Assembly: GCA_040392005.1 (NCBI GenBank)
Contig: JBEBWT010000001.1
Span: 102,642-166,641 of the forward strand
DNA length: 64,000 nt
Direction: 5' to 3'
Origin: DASRQK01 sp040392005
GTDB taxonomy: Bacteria > Bacteroidota > Bacteroidia > Sphingobacteriales > Sphingobacteriaceae
Made by a program: the position numbers and the translations under genes. Positions 1 to 6,792 of this stretch are shown piece after piece. The notes beneath the pieces are model-generated. The model was given only the letters and a program-made list of their open reading frames with translations. It ran no database searches and was not told the DNA's origin. The stretch's first letter is position 1. Every line of letters begins with the position of its first letter.

Positions 1-126
1 CATGAGGAAATTGCGGAAATACTGAATATTCCGGAAGGTACCTCAAGAACATACCTGATGCGGTCAAAGAAAAAATTGCAGGCATTGTATCTGGCCCATC
101 ATGAACATAGTATGTTGGGGCGATAA
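1..126 (+). CDS. RNA polymerase sigma factor, ECF-type, C-terminal fragment (gene starts outside window)
   Basis: Only the last 41 codons are present, reading in frame from base 1 to TAA at 124-126. The peptide HEEIAEILNIPEGTSRTYLM followed by RSKKKLQALYL is the region 4 helix-turn-helix that binds the -35/-33 promoter element; 'EIAEILNIPEGTS' matches the usual ECF recognition pattern. The next gene encodes a protein with a short cytosolic N-terminus, one membrane helix and an envelope domain, so the two probably form a sigma/membrane-partner unit. The same arrangement recurs at 41130-39379. Sigma family membership is clear; the group and target genes cannot be told from this fragment. Confidence 0.85.
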   Translation, partial: HEEIAEILNIPEGTSRTYLMRSKKKLQALYLAHHEHSMLGR

Positions 127-156
127 GAGATAAAGTTGGGACGATAAGAGATAAAG
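114..156 (+). repeat. 21-bp tandem duplication across the sigma gene stop codon
   Basis: The unit beginning GTTGGG and containing CGATAAGAGATAAAG occurs at 114-135 and again at 135-156, offset by 21 bp. The first copy contains the sigma stop codon TAA (124-126), so the copy places a second in-frame stop further down. It lies between the sigma gene and the start at 189. Confidence 0.8.
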
Positions 157-188
157 ATAAGATAATTTAATACTTGGACGATTGTAAA

Positions 189-1679
189 ATGGACAAGAAC
201 GATAAACACAATATGAATTTCTGGAAGGATATGGCCGATCGGCTGCGTGAGCACCGTGAACCCTACAAGGAAGGGGCCTGGGAGCAATTTGAATCCCACT
301 ATCTGGACAATGCGGCTCCGGCAACAGGGACACCGGCCCATCGGGGCGCATCGGTCCGGACCATGGGCAGCAGGTGGAAATCCTGGTCGGCAGGGGTCGC
401 TGCGGCCGCTTTGCTTTTGTTTGGAATGATATGGCTATGGCCGTCGGTGGATCCCGTGGAGGATCCGGTATTGGTACAGTCCAATGAAGGGTCACCTGTT
501 ACAGGGTCGGGACCCGAAGCAGCTTCCGCAGGCGCTGCCGCCGGTACCGATGCGGTTCCGATAGAACCCAATGAGCGCACATTTGCCAGGGGCGCATCCA
601 GAGTGACATCCCAGATCCCGCATTTTGTTTCCGCTACACCTGCCAGTCCCTCCACTGCGCCGGACCCTGCTGAGACCCTGACCAAATCCGGATCTGTCCG
701 GAATGAACTGACCCTTGCCCGGCTCGAATCCATACAGATTCATTCAGGATCCCTGCTCACCGCTTCTGGACAGGAATTGGTAGCGAATCTGTCCGGCTCC
801 CGGCCAGGGAACGGACGTACGGCTTCCGGTATGACAAAAGAGAAGAACGGACTGTTAAACTCCATATTCGGTAGTCTGAATGAAGATTTGTCGATCCAAC
901 CTGGAGTTAAAGGAGACCGTACCTATACCGGAGATAAATGGGCATTGGGTCTTTCCGTAGCTTCGATGATGACCTCTGAACAGATGAATGTGGGTGGAGG
1001 TCTTTCCGTTGCCTATAAATTATCCGATCGCCTGTTCCTCCGTTCGGGTGTTTCAGTAGCAAGACTGGGGGTCAGCACCCCCTCGTCAGGTAACCGGGGA
1101 CCTTCTGCTTATGTAGGTTCGATCGCTTCCGGCGGCTCCAATGGTGGTGTGTCCGGTCCGCAGGGTCCAAGCGGCCCAACGGGTTCAACCGGTTCATATA
1201 ACGGATCGGGAAATGTTGCAAGCATTTCTCCTGAAGCGATCCCCACTCATTATACCCGCTTATTGAACGGCGCCAGCAGTAATTTGCTGACACTGGATGT
1301 TCCGCTCGATCTGAAATATTTCATTACCGATAAATTCTATACTTCACTCGGCGTTTCCTTCTTCGGGATTTTAAATGAGAACAGGACCAATCATTATATT
1401 GATAAAATCAATGAGCCACTTTTCAATGGCTATACCGCGAATGGTCAGGACATGGAATTTGCCATGCGGACTCTTCTTGTCAATGAAACCACGAAATACC
1501 GGCCGCTTGAAGGCAATGGCTATGCAGGCTTTTTGAATTTTTCGGTGGGGCGCCAGACCAGAGTTTCCAGTAAAATCAATCTTGCCATCGAGCCCTTTTT
1601 CAAACTGCCGGTCGGCAGGCTGATGCGTGAGGAAATGAACATGACCAATGGGGGTATCCGCATTGTGACCGGGTTCTGA
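189..1679 (+). CDS. membrane-anchored outer-membrane beta-barrel-like protein with collagen-like insert
   Basis: About 496 residues. The start is the ATG at 189; a TTG at 174 is in frame but less likely, and an ATG at 213 is possible. Residues 1-60 are charged and helical (EGAWEQFESHYLD resembles the cytosolic head of Bacteroidota anti-sigma-like proteins). A single membrane segment follows at about 66-86 (SAGVAAAALLLFGMIWLW), then a Ser/Ala/Pro-rich linker to about residue 240. From about 250 on, alternating aromatic/hydrophobic strands such as GGGLSVAYKLSDRLFLRSGV suggest a beta-barrel. A Gly-X-Y stretch (GPQGPSGPTGSTGS) near residues 320-338 interrupts the barrel part, probably in a surface loop. 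It follows a sigma factor directly, so a signalling role is inferred, not shown. Confidence 0.6.
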   Translation: MDKNDKHNMNFWKDMADRLREHREPYKEGAWEQFESHYLDNAAPATGTPAHRGASVRTMGSRWKSWSAGVAAAALLLFGMIWLWPSVDPVEDPVLVQSNEGSPVTGSGPEAASAGAAAGTDAVPIEPNERTFARGASRVTSQIPHFVSATPASPSTAPDPAETLTKSGSVRNELTLARLESIQIHSGSLLTASGQELVANLSGSRPGNGRTASGMTKEKNGLLNSIFGSLNEDLSIQPGVKGDRTYTGDKWALGLSVASMMTSEQMNVGGGLSVAYKLSDRLFLRSGVSVARLGVSTPSSGNRGPSAYVGSIASGGSNGGVSGPQGPSGPTGSTGSYNGSGNVASISPEAIPTHYTRLLNGASSNLLTLDVPLDLKYFITDKFYTSLGVSFFGILNENRTNHYIDKINEPLFNGYTANGQDMEFAMRTLLVNETTKYRPLEGNGYAGFLNFSVGRQTRVSSKINLAIEPFFKLPVGRLMREEMNMTNGGIRIVTGF

Positions 1680-1710
1680 TTACGGTAGCGCAGGCTTCTG
1701 ATCACGGTAA
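1674..1710 (+). repeat. direct repeat over the stop codon of the beta-barrel gene
   Basis: TTCTGATTACGGTA at 1674-1687 recurs as TTCTGATCACGGTA at 1696-1709, offset 22 bp. The first copy contains the TGA stop (1677-1679). Same location pattern as the other gene-end duplications in this window. Confidence 0.7.
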
Positions 1711-1725
1711 CATTATGATTTATTA

Positions 1726-1757
1726 TTGGTGAATTAATATAAAATTCTCTACTTTTA
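1726..1757 (+). promoter_or_regulatory. putative Bacteroidota promoter for the alkaline phosphatase
   Basis: TTG at 1726-1728, a 21-nt spacer, and TACTTTTA at 1750-1757, which differs from TAnnTTTG only in the last base. The start codon is 27 nt downstream. Spacer is slightly long, so support is moderate. Confidence 0.45.
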
Positions 1758-1784
1758 GTGCCATATTAACTTTAACCAATATTC

Positions 1785-3218
1785 ATGAAACGTAGAGATT
1801 TTTTCCGGAATGCTACCATTGCGGCCGCAGGTGCCGCCATCCTGTCACCTGTCAGGTCCATCGGCCAGACCAGTAGTTCCATTTTCCCAGGTTCCCACAA
1901 GGGAAAAAAAGCCAAGAACATTATTTTTATGGTCAGTGACGGCATGAGCCACGGGACACTGGCCATGCAAAATATGATGAGCGAAATCAAAAATGGCCGC
2001 TTGTCGCACTGGATGTCTCTTTATAGCGAGAATAAAGTAACCCGCGGTTTGATGGATACGGCCTCGGCCAATAGCCTGGTGACCGATTCTTCTGCGGCGA
2101 GTTCGTCCTGGGGCGGAGGGTTCCGGGTCAATAATGGTGCGGTCAATGTAACTCCGGATGGTGTGCACCGCAAACCCATTCTGCAAAAGTTTAAAGCGGC
2201 CGGTAAAGCCGTAGGCTGTGTGACTACGGTTGAAATCACCCATGCCACCCCATCCGGCTTTTCTGTGATCAGTGACAGCCGTTCCGATATGGCGGGAATC
2301 GCAGCCCAGCACCTGGATCTGGGATTTGATGTGCTAATGGGTGGTGGTGCCGAATATTTCAGTGCGGACAGAAGAAAGGATGGAAGGGATCTGTTCGGTG
2401 AATTTACCGGAAAAGGCTATAAAGTAGCAAAGACCAGAGATGAATTGCTGGCCATTGATCAACAGGCAGGGAAAGAAGCCATTCTTGGAGTTTTTTCGGT
2501 CGGGGCATTACCCTATGCACTGGATCGGGAAAATGATGCGGAACTGAATAAAAGTGCTCCTTCCCTGGCTGAGATGACCGGTACGGCCATCCGCAGGTTG
2601 AACAAGAACCCGAACGGATTTGTCATGCAGGTAGAAGGGGGGAAGGTGGACTGGGCTGCCCATGCCAATGATATAGGTGCCCTGCTCTATGACCAACAGG
2701 AATTTGATGATGCGGTGGCCGCGGCTATTGCCTTTGCCGAAGCAGACGGAGAAACCCTGGTGATCATCACGACCGATCACGGCAATGCCAATCCCGGTTT
2801 GTTCTCCGATAACAGATCCAAACGCAATTTTGATAAAACCTTTTCCTTTAAACATACCAACAACTGGGTGTTGCAGGGTATAGACCGGGATTTTTCCGCT
2901 GGCCGGGTCATTGAGCGTTTTGAATATGCCCAGGGCATTGTCATCAATGCGGAAGATGCCATACGGCTTTTGACACATTATGTGACGGATCGCAACGAGG
3001 ATGGGCTTTACAATCCCTATAAATTGCCTTTCAAAGATTTGGCAGTCATTCAGGAAAAACACACTTCGGTGGGTTGGGGAGGCACGAGCCATTCCGGTGA
3101 CCATGTGGAAATCGCAGCATTTGGTCCGGGCAAGGAACTCCTGAAACCCTTCGTGCGCAACACTGATATGCACTATCTGATGCTGGAGGCAGCCGCAGTC
3201 CCTGCCAAATACCGGTAA
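1785..3218 (+). CDS. alkaline phosphatase, PhoA family, Tat-exported
   Basis: A 477-residue phosphomonoesterase that releases phosphate from organic esters outside the cytoplasm. The N-terminus MKRRDFFRNATIAAAGAAIL is a twin-arginine signal (RRDFF, then a hydrophobic stretch), so it is exported folded. Metal and catalytic motifs are in order: VSDGMSHG near residue 50, the nucleophile region VTDSSAASSSWGG near 100, DWAAHANDIGA near 290, TTDHGNAN near 328, and TSHSGDHVEIAAFGPG near 440. The Ser in TDSS is the predicted nucleophile. It has its own promoter and is a single gene; the next gene is on the opposite strand. Confidence 0.92.
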   Translation: MKRRDFFRNATIAAAGAAILSPVRSIGQTSSSIFPGSHKGKKAKNIIFMVSDGMSHGTLAMQNMMSEIKNGRLSHWMSLYSENKVTRGLMDTASANSLVTDSSAASSSWGGGFRVNNGAVNVTPDGVHRKPILQKFKAAGKAVGCVTTVEITHATPSGFSVISDSRSDMAGIAAQHLDLGFDVLMGGGAEYFSADRRKDGRDLFGEFTGKGYKVAKTRDELLAIDQQAGKEAILGVFSVGALPYALDRENDAELNKSAPSLAEMTGTAIRRLNKNPNGFVMQVEGGKVDWAAHANDIGALLYDQQEFDDAVAAAIAFAEADGETLVIITTDHGNANPGLFSDNRSKRNFDKTFSFKHTNNWVLQGIDRDFSAGRVIERFEYAQGIVINAEDAIRLLTHYVTDRNEDGLYNPYKLPFKDLAVIQEKHTSVGWGGTSHSGDHVEIAAFGPGKELLKPFVRNTDMHYLMLEAAAVPAKYR

Positions 3219-3238
3219 GGACACTGTGGATTTCCGGG

Positions 3239-4126
3239 TCAATCTTTTCTGCTCAACAAAAACACGGTAGAGACAATGCATATACTGCCCGCCCAATCCA
3301 TCCATCCAAAAGATACACCCAGCCAGACCACGGCCAGCAGGGTAGCGGCCAGAGGCTCGGCGGATGCCAGCAGACTGCTTTTCTGCGCTCCGATCAGTTG
3401 GACTGCATTCAGGTAAAGGAGAAAGGCAATGGCGGTTGCAAAAACAATGATAAAACCTATTGAGAGTATTGCCGGTAGGTCCCAGGTCCCAGATATCACC
3501 CAGGGTGGACTGATCAATGAAAAAATCACCCCGCCGATCAGCATTCCCCAGCCCAGCACGGGCAGGGATCCGTATTTATTTAACAGGGGAATGGGCTGCA
3601 GGGTATAAATGGCCAATGTGACCGCTGAAGCCAGACCGAAAAATAGGGCAGTGCGGGTAATGGTGAGCTGCCGGTAATCCCCGTGGGTCACCAGCAAAAA
3701 AGTCCCCACCACCGCCAGCAGGATAGCCAGCGAATCAACCGCAGAAGGCAGACGCCTGTTTTTTATAGAGAGATAAACCGCAATCAGTACCGGGCCCAGG
3801 TATTGGAGTACAGTAGCCGTAGCCGCATTGGACTGTTTGATTGCTTCGAAATAGGTATATTGTACTGCCGTGATCCCGGTGATACTAAAAATAATCAGTC
3901 CCAATATGGATCTTCTGTCTTTCCAGATGGCCCACAGGTCGGTCCCCATTGAGAAGTAACCGTAAACCAGCAACAGTACACCCGAAAGCAATAACCGTAC
4001 GGTGATCAGCCATTTGACATCCACGCCCCGCTGCTGGAACAAAAACTGACCCACGGTCCCTGATATACCCCAGAACATGGCTGCGGTCAGGGCCAACACA
4101 ATCCCACTCTTCAGATTTGAATGCAT
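3239..4126 (-). CDS. EamA-family (drug/metabolite transporter) permease
   Basis: A 295-residue inner-membrane protein with about ten hydrophobic helices in two EamA repeats (roughly residues 8-140 and 155-292). Recognisable pieces are the N-terminal LTAAMFWGISGTVGQFLF and the repeat-2 block LGWGMLIGGVIFSLISP. The family exports metabolites such as amino acids or purines; the substrate cannot be predicted. It ends 20 bp from the phosphatase stop (convergent) and lies 24 bp downstream of proline dehydrogenase on the same strand, so the two may be co-transcribed. Confidence 0.88.
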   Translation of the reverse strand: MHSNLKSGIVLALTAAMFWGISGTVGQFLFQQRGVDVKWLITVRLLLSGVLLLVYGYFSMGTDLWAIWKDRRSILGLIIFSITGITAVQYTYFEAIKQSNAATATVLQYLGPVLIAVYLSIKNRRLPSAVDSLAILLAVVGTFLLVTHGDYRQLTITRTALFFGLASAVTLAIYTLQPIPLLNKYGSLPVLGWGMLIGGVIFSLISPPWVISGTWDLPAILSIGFIIVFATAIAFLLYLNAVQLIGAQKSSLLASAEPLAATLLAVVWLGVSFGWMDWAGSICIVSTVFLLSRKD

Positions 4127-4150
4127 GCTGCCTGTCTCTTCTTCGGCTCG

Positions 4151-5374
4151 TTACCGCCGCCGTCTTGCTTTTTCCTGTGTGATCAGCGCCAGTTCCCTTC
4201 CGGTCTGACCGGCCACCGATGTGTTTTCCTGGGCCCGCCTGAATAAATAGGGCATGACCGATTTCACAGGGCCATAAGGCATATATTTCGCTGCATTATA
4301 TCCGTGGGCAGCCAGGTTGAAGGAAATGTGGTCACTCATGCCCAGTAATTGTGCAAAGCAGACGTGTTTGTGATCCGGTGCAATTCCCTTTTCCTCCATC
4401 GCTTCCGCAAGAATCCTGCTGCTTTTCTCATTGTGCGTGCCGGCCATAAAACTGATCCGGTCCAGATGGTCCAGACAAAACAGCATTGCCTCATTATAAT
4501 CCCGGTCGGTGGCTGCCTGATCCGGCTGGATCGGGGATGGATACCCCATTTCTGCCGCCCTTTCCCTTTCGATCTCCATATAGGCGCCCCTGACCAATTT
4601 GGCTCCCATATAAAATCCTTCTGTTTCAGCCAGATAAAAGTCCGCTTTCAAGGATGCGAGCTTGTCATGCCGGTAAAGCTGGTAGGTGTGGAAAACGATC
4701 ACTTCCTCCCGGTTGTACTTCTGCATCATTTCCCGGACCAAATCGTCCAGCACATCCTGGATCCAGGAATGTTCCGCATCTATCAGCACTTTTACCTTCT
4801 TTTCATGGCTCAATCTGCATATTCCGTCAAAACGGGCCCTGACATGCTCAAACTCCTGTTTTTCTGCTTCGGTCAGCGGCTCGCCCGCATCAATTTTTTC
4901 AAACAGTTCGAACCTTCCCAGACCGGTCGGTTTAAATACAGCAAAAGGAATCTCCCTGCGGTGGTTTGACGCATAATCCACCGTCCTCAGTATTTCCTGG
5001 TAGGTACTGTCAAAAACCGCTTCGGAATCTTCTCCTTCAATCGAATAATCCAGAATCGTCCCCACCTGCTGGGAGCTCAGTTTGTAAATGGCCTCCTTGC
5101 AGTCTTCAATATTCTCTCCCCCGCAAAAATGCTTGAAAATCGTCCGGCGGATGATGCCTTTGATAGGCAAGCCCATTTTGAGTGCAGCATTGGTGACCGG
5201 AGGCCCGATACGGACCAGAAAGTTGCTTGCAATAATCTTGAAAAGCCAATAGGCACGGTTCAGGTCGGCATCTGATTTGCTGCGGAATGCGATCTCTGTA
5301 TTATTGAATGAAAGCTGTTCCGTTCCCGGGAAAGCCTCTCCGTGTTGTGTTTCAGCGATGGGCATAAGGTTCAT
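4151..5374 (-). CDS. proline dehydrogenase
   Basis: A 407-residue FAD flavoprotein of the (beta-alpha)8 PutA/PRODH fold that oxidises proline to pyrroline-5-carboxylate and passes electrons to quinone. Strand and substrate motifs are visible: IPFAVFKPTGLGRFELFEK, VLIDAEHSWIQDVLDDL, KLVRGAYMEIERERA, AGTHNEKSS, and the C-terminal substrate-binding motif YLFRRAQENTSVAGQTGREL. The start is ATG 5374; a TTG five codons upstream is in frame but not needed. It is monofunctional: no pyrroline-5-carboxylate dehydrogenase domain or neighbour is present. It is divergent from the S4 gene. Confidence 0.93.
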   Translation of the reverse strand: MNLMPIAETQHGEAFPGTEQLSFNNTEIAFRSKSDADLNRAYWLFKIIASNFLVRIGPPVTNAALKMGLPIKGIIRRTIFKHFCGGENIEDCKEAIYKLSSQQVGTILDYSIEGEDSEAVFDSTYQEILRTVDYASNHRREIPFAVFKPTGLGRFELFEKIDAGEPLTEAEKQEFEHVRARFDGICRLSHEKKVKVLIDAEHSWIQDVLDDLVREMMQKYNREEVIVFHTYQLYRHDKLASLKADFYLAETEGFYMGAKLVRGAYMEIERERAAEMGYPSPIQPDQAATDRDYNEAMLFCLDHLDRISFMAGTHNEKSSRILAEAMEEKGIAPDHKHVCFAQLLGMSDHISFNLAAHGYNAAKYMPYGPVKSVMPYLFRRAQENTSVAGQTGRELALITQEKARRRR

Positions 5375-5405
5375 TTTTTCTTCCTGCAAACATACAAAAT
5401 GGATG

Positions 5406-5436
5406 TTGGTTTATGAAATATTATCCCTTACTTTTG
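5406..5436 (+). promoter_or_regulatory. Bacteroidota promoter directly abutting the S4 gene
   Basis: TTG at 5406-5408, 20 nt, then an exact TAnnTTTG match, TACTTTTG, at 5429-5436. Only four bases separate the box from the GTG start at 5441, so the transcript would have almost no leader. Confidence 0.7.
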
Positions 5437-5440
5437 TCAG

Positions 5441-5650
5441 GTGCACACGTTCAGAATTTCCAAAGATTACATACACATGATACAGCTTCTCAAAGCCCTG
5501 AATTGGGTTGAGACCGGGGGGCATGCGCAATTGGTGGTTATGGAGGAGCAGGTGCGTTACAATGGGCAGGTGGACCGGCGGAAGCGCCTGAAAGTGAAAG
5601 TGGGGGATGTGGTTGAATTTGAGGGGAAGAAAGTCAAAATCATTGCATAA
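5441..5650 (+). CDS. small RNA-binding S4-domain protein (YbcJ-like)
   Basis: A 69-residue protein consisting of one S4 RNA-binding fold. The core KALNWVETGGHAQLVV, then VRYNGQVDRRKRLKVKVGD and VVEFEGKKVKIIA, matches YbcJ-type proteins, where Arg/Lys side chains in RRKRLKVK contact RNA. The GTG at 5441 is preferred because the residues before the in-frame ATG at 5477 (TFRISKDYIH) align with the conserved N-terminus of the family. The target RNA, probably rRNA or tRNA, is unknown. It ends one base before aroB, so the two genes are very likely one transcript. Confidence 0.85.
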   Translation: MHTFRISKDYIHMIQLLKALNWVETGGHAQLVVMEEQVRYNGQVDRRKRLKVKVGDVVEFEGKKVKIIA

Positions 5651-5651
5651 T

Positions 5652-6725
5652 ATGGAATTGGAAGCTATAAAAAGTCTGGGATATCAGGTTTATTTTGAGG
5701 ATGGGCTCAGCTCCCTGGATACGTTCATCAAAGAAGGAAACTATTCAAAGGTTTTGCTGCTCGCGGACCGCAATACGGCAGAATACTGCCTGCCTGTATT
5801 TCAGGAACTGCTACCCGCATTGACCGAATATGATATCATTGAGATTGATCCGGGGGAGGAAAACAAGAATATTGATTTTTGCATCGGGATATGGAAAATG
5901 ATGCTGGATTTCGGTGCTGACCGCAAAAGCCTGCTGATCAATCTCGGAGGAGGCGTGGTGACCGATATGGGCGGATTCGCTGCTTCTACTTTCAAACGGG
6001 GGATGGATTTTGTGCAGGTACCCACGACTCTGTTGTCCCAGGTGGATGCTTCTGTCGGAGGAAAAACGGGTATTGACATGGACGGCGTCAAGAATATCAT
6101 CGGGACCTTTGCCCAACCCCGTGCAGTTTTTATTTCTTCGCTATTCCTGAAAACATTGGATCAGCGGCAGAAGCAATCCGGAATGGCTGAAATCATCAAG
6201 CACGGCCTGATCCGGGATGCGGACTTCTACCATGAAATCCGGGATTTCCATCCGGATATGCTGAACCCTGTACAGATCCGGCATTCGGTCAGCATCAAGA
6301 ACGAGGTAGTATTGGCTGACCCCTATGAAGCCGGATTGCGCAAGATACTGAATTTTGGACATACGATCGGCCATGCTATTGAGACCTATTCACTGCTGCA
6401 CGATGCGGATCCCCTGCTGCACGGTGAAGCGATCGCCGCGGGAATGATCTGTGAAGCCTATTTGTCCGGGCGGCTCAACGGCCTGCCGGAATCAGCGGTG
6501 CAGGATATCACCCTGGGGCTGCTTTCCCGTTTCGGAAAAATCAAACTCCGGGCTGATAGTTATCCGGAATTGCTGGAGATCATGGGCAATGACAAGAAAA
6601 ACACCTCCGGAAAAATCGGCTTTGCCTTGCTTTCCCGTATCGGGCAATGTGATCCGGAACAGTATGCCGGACCCGAATTGATCCTGGAGAGCCTGGACTA
6701 TTACCGGAATTTGCCGGTAGCCTGA
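5652..6725 (+). CDS. aroB: 3-dehydroquinate synthase
   Basis: A 357-residue enzyme converting DAHP to 3-dehydroquinate, the second step of the shikimate pathway, using NAD+ and a divalent metal. Motifs are the NAD loop GGGVVTDMGGF, the substrate loop VPTTLLSQVDASVGGKTGI, and the metal ligands in GMAEIIKHGLI (Glu), FGHTIGHAIE (His) and LLHGEAIAAGM (His). The start is ATG 5652; an in-frame extension to 5607 overlaps the S4 gene and lacks family similarity. Length is normal. A 15-bp tandem duplication follows the stop. Confidence 0.96.
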   Translation: MELEAIKSLGYQVYFEDGLSSLDTFIKEGNYSKVLLLADRNTAEYCLPVFQELLPALTEYDIIEIDPGEENKNIDFCIGIWKMMLDFGADRKSLLINLGGGVVTDMGGFAASTFKRGMDFVQVPTTLLSQVDASVGGKTGIDMDGVKNIIGTFAQPRAVFISSLFLKTLDQRQKQSGMAEIIKHGLIRDADFYHEIRDFHPDMLNPVQIRHSVSIKNEVVLADPYEAGLRKILNFGHTIGHAIETYSLLHDADPLLHGEAIAAGMICEAYLSGRLNGLPESAVQDITLGLLSRFGKIKLRADSYPELLEIMGNDKKNTSGKIGFALLSRIGQCDPEQYAGPELILESLDYYRNLPVA

Positions 6726-6731
6726 AAGTTT

Positions 6732-6761
6732 ATTATTTTTGACTGAATTATTTTTGACTGA
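6732..6761 (+). repeat. 15-bp perfect tandem duplication after aroB
   Basis: ATTATTTTTGACTGA occurs at 6732-6746 and 6747-6761 with no mismatch. It starts six bases after the aroB stop and lies in the leader of the S46 peptidase gene. Confidence 0.85.
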
Positions 6762-6792
6762 ATTAGTAAGCAACAGTAAAACACAACTCATC

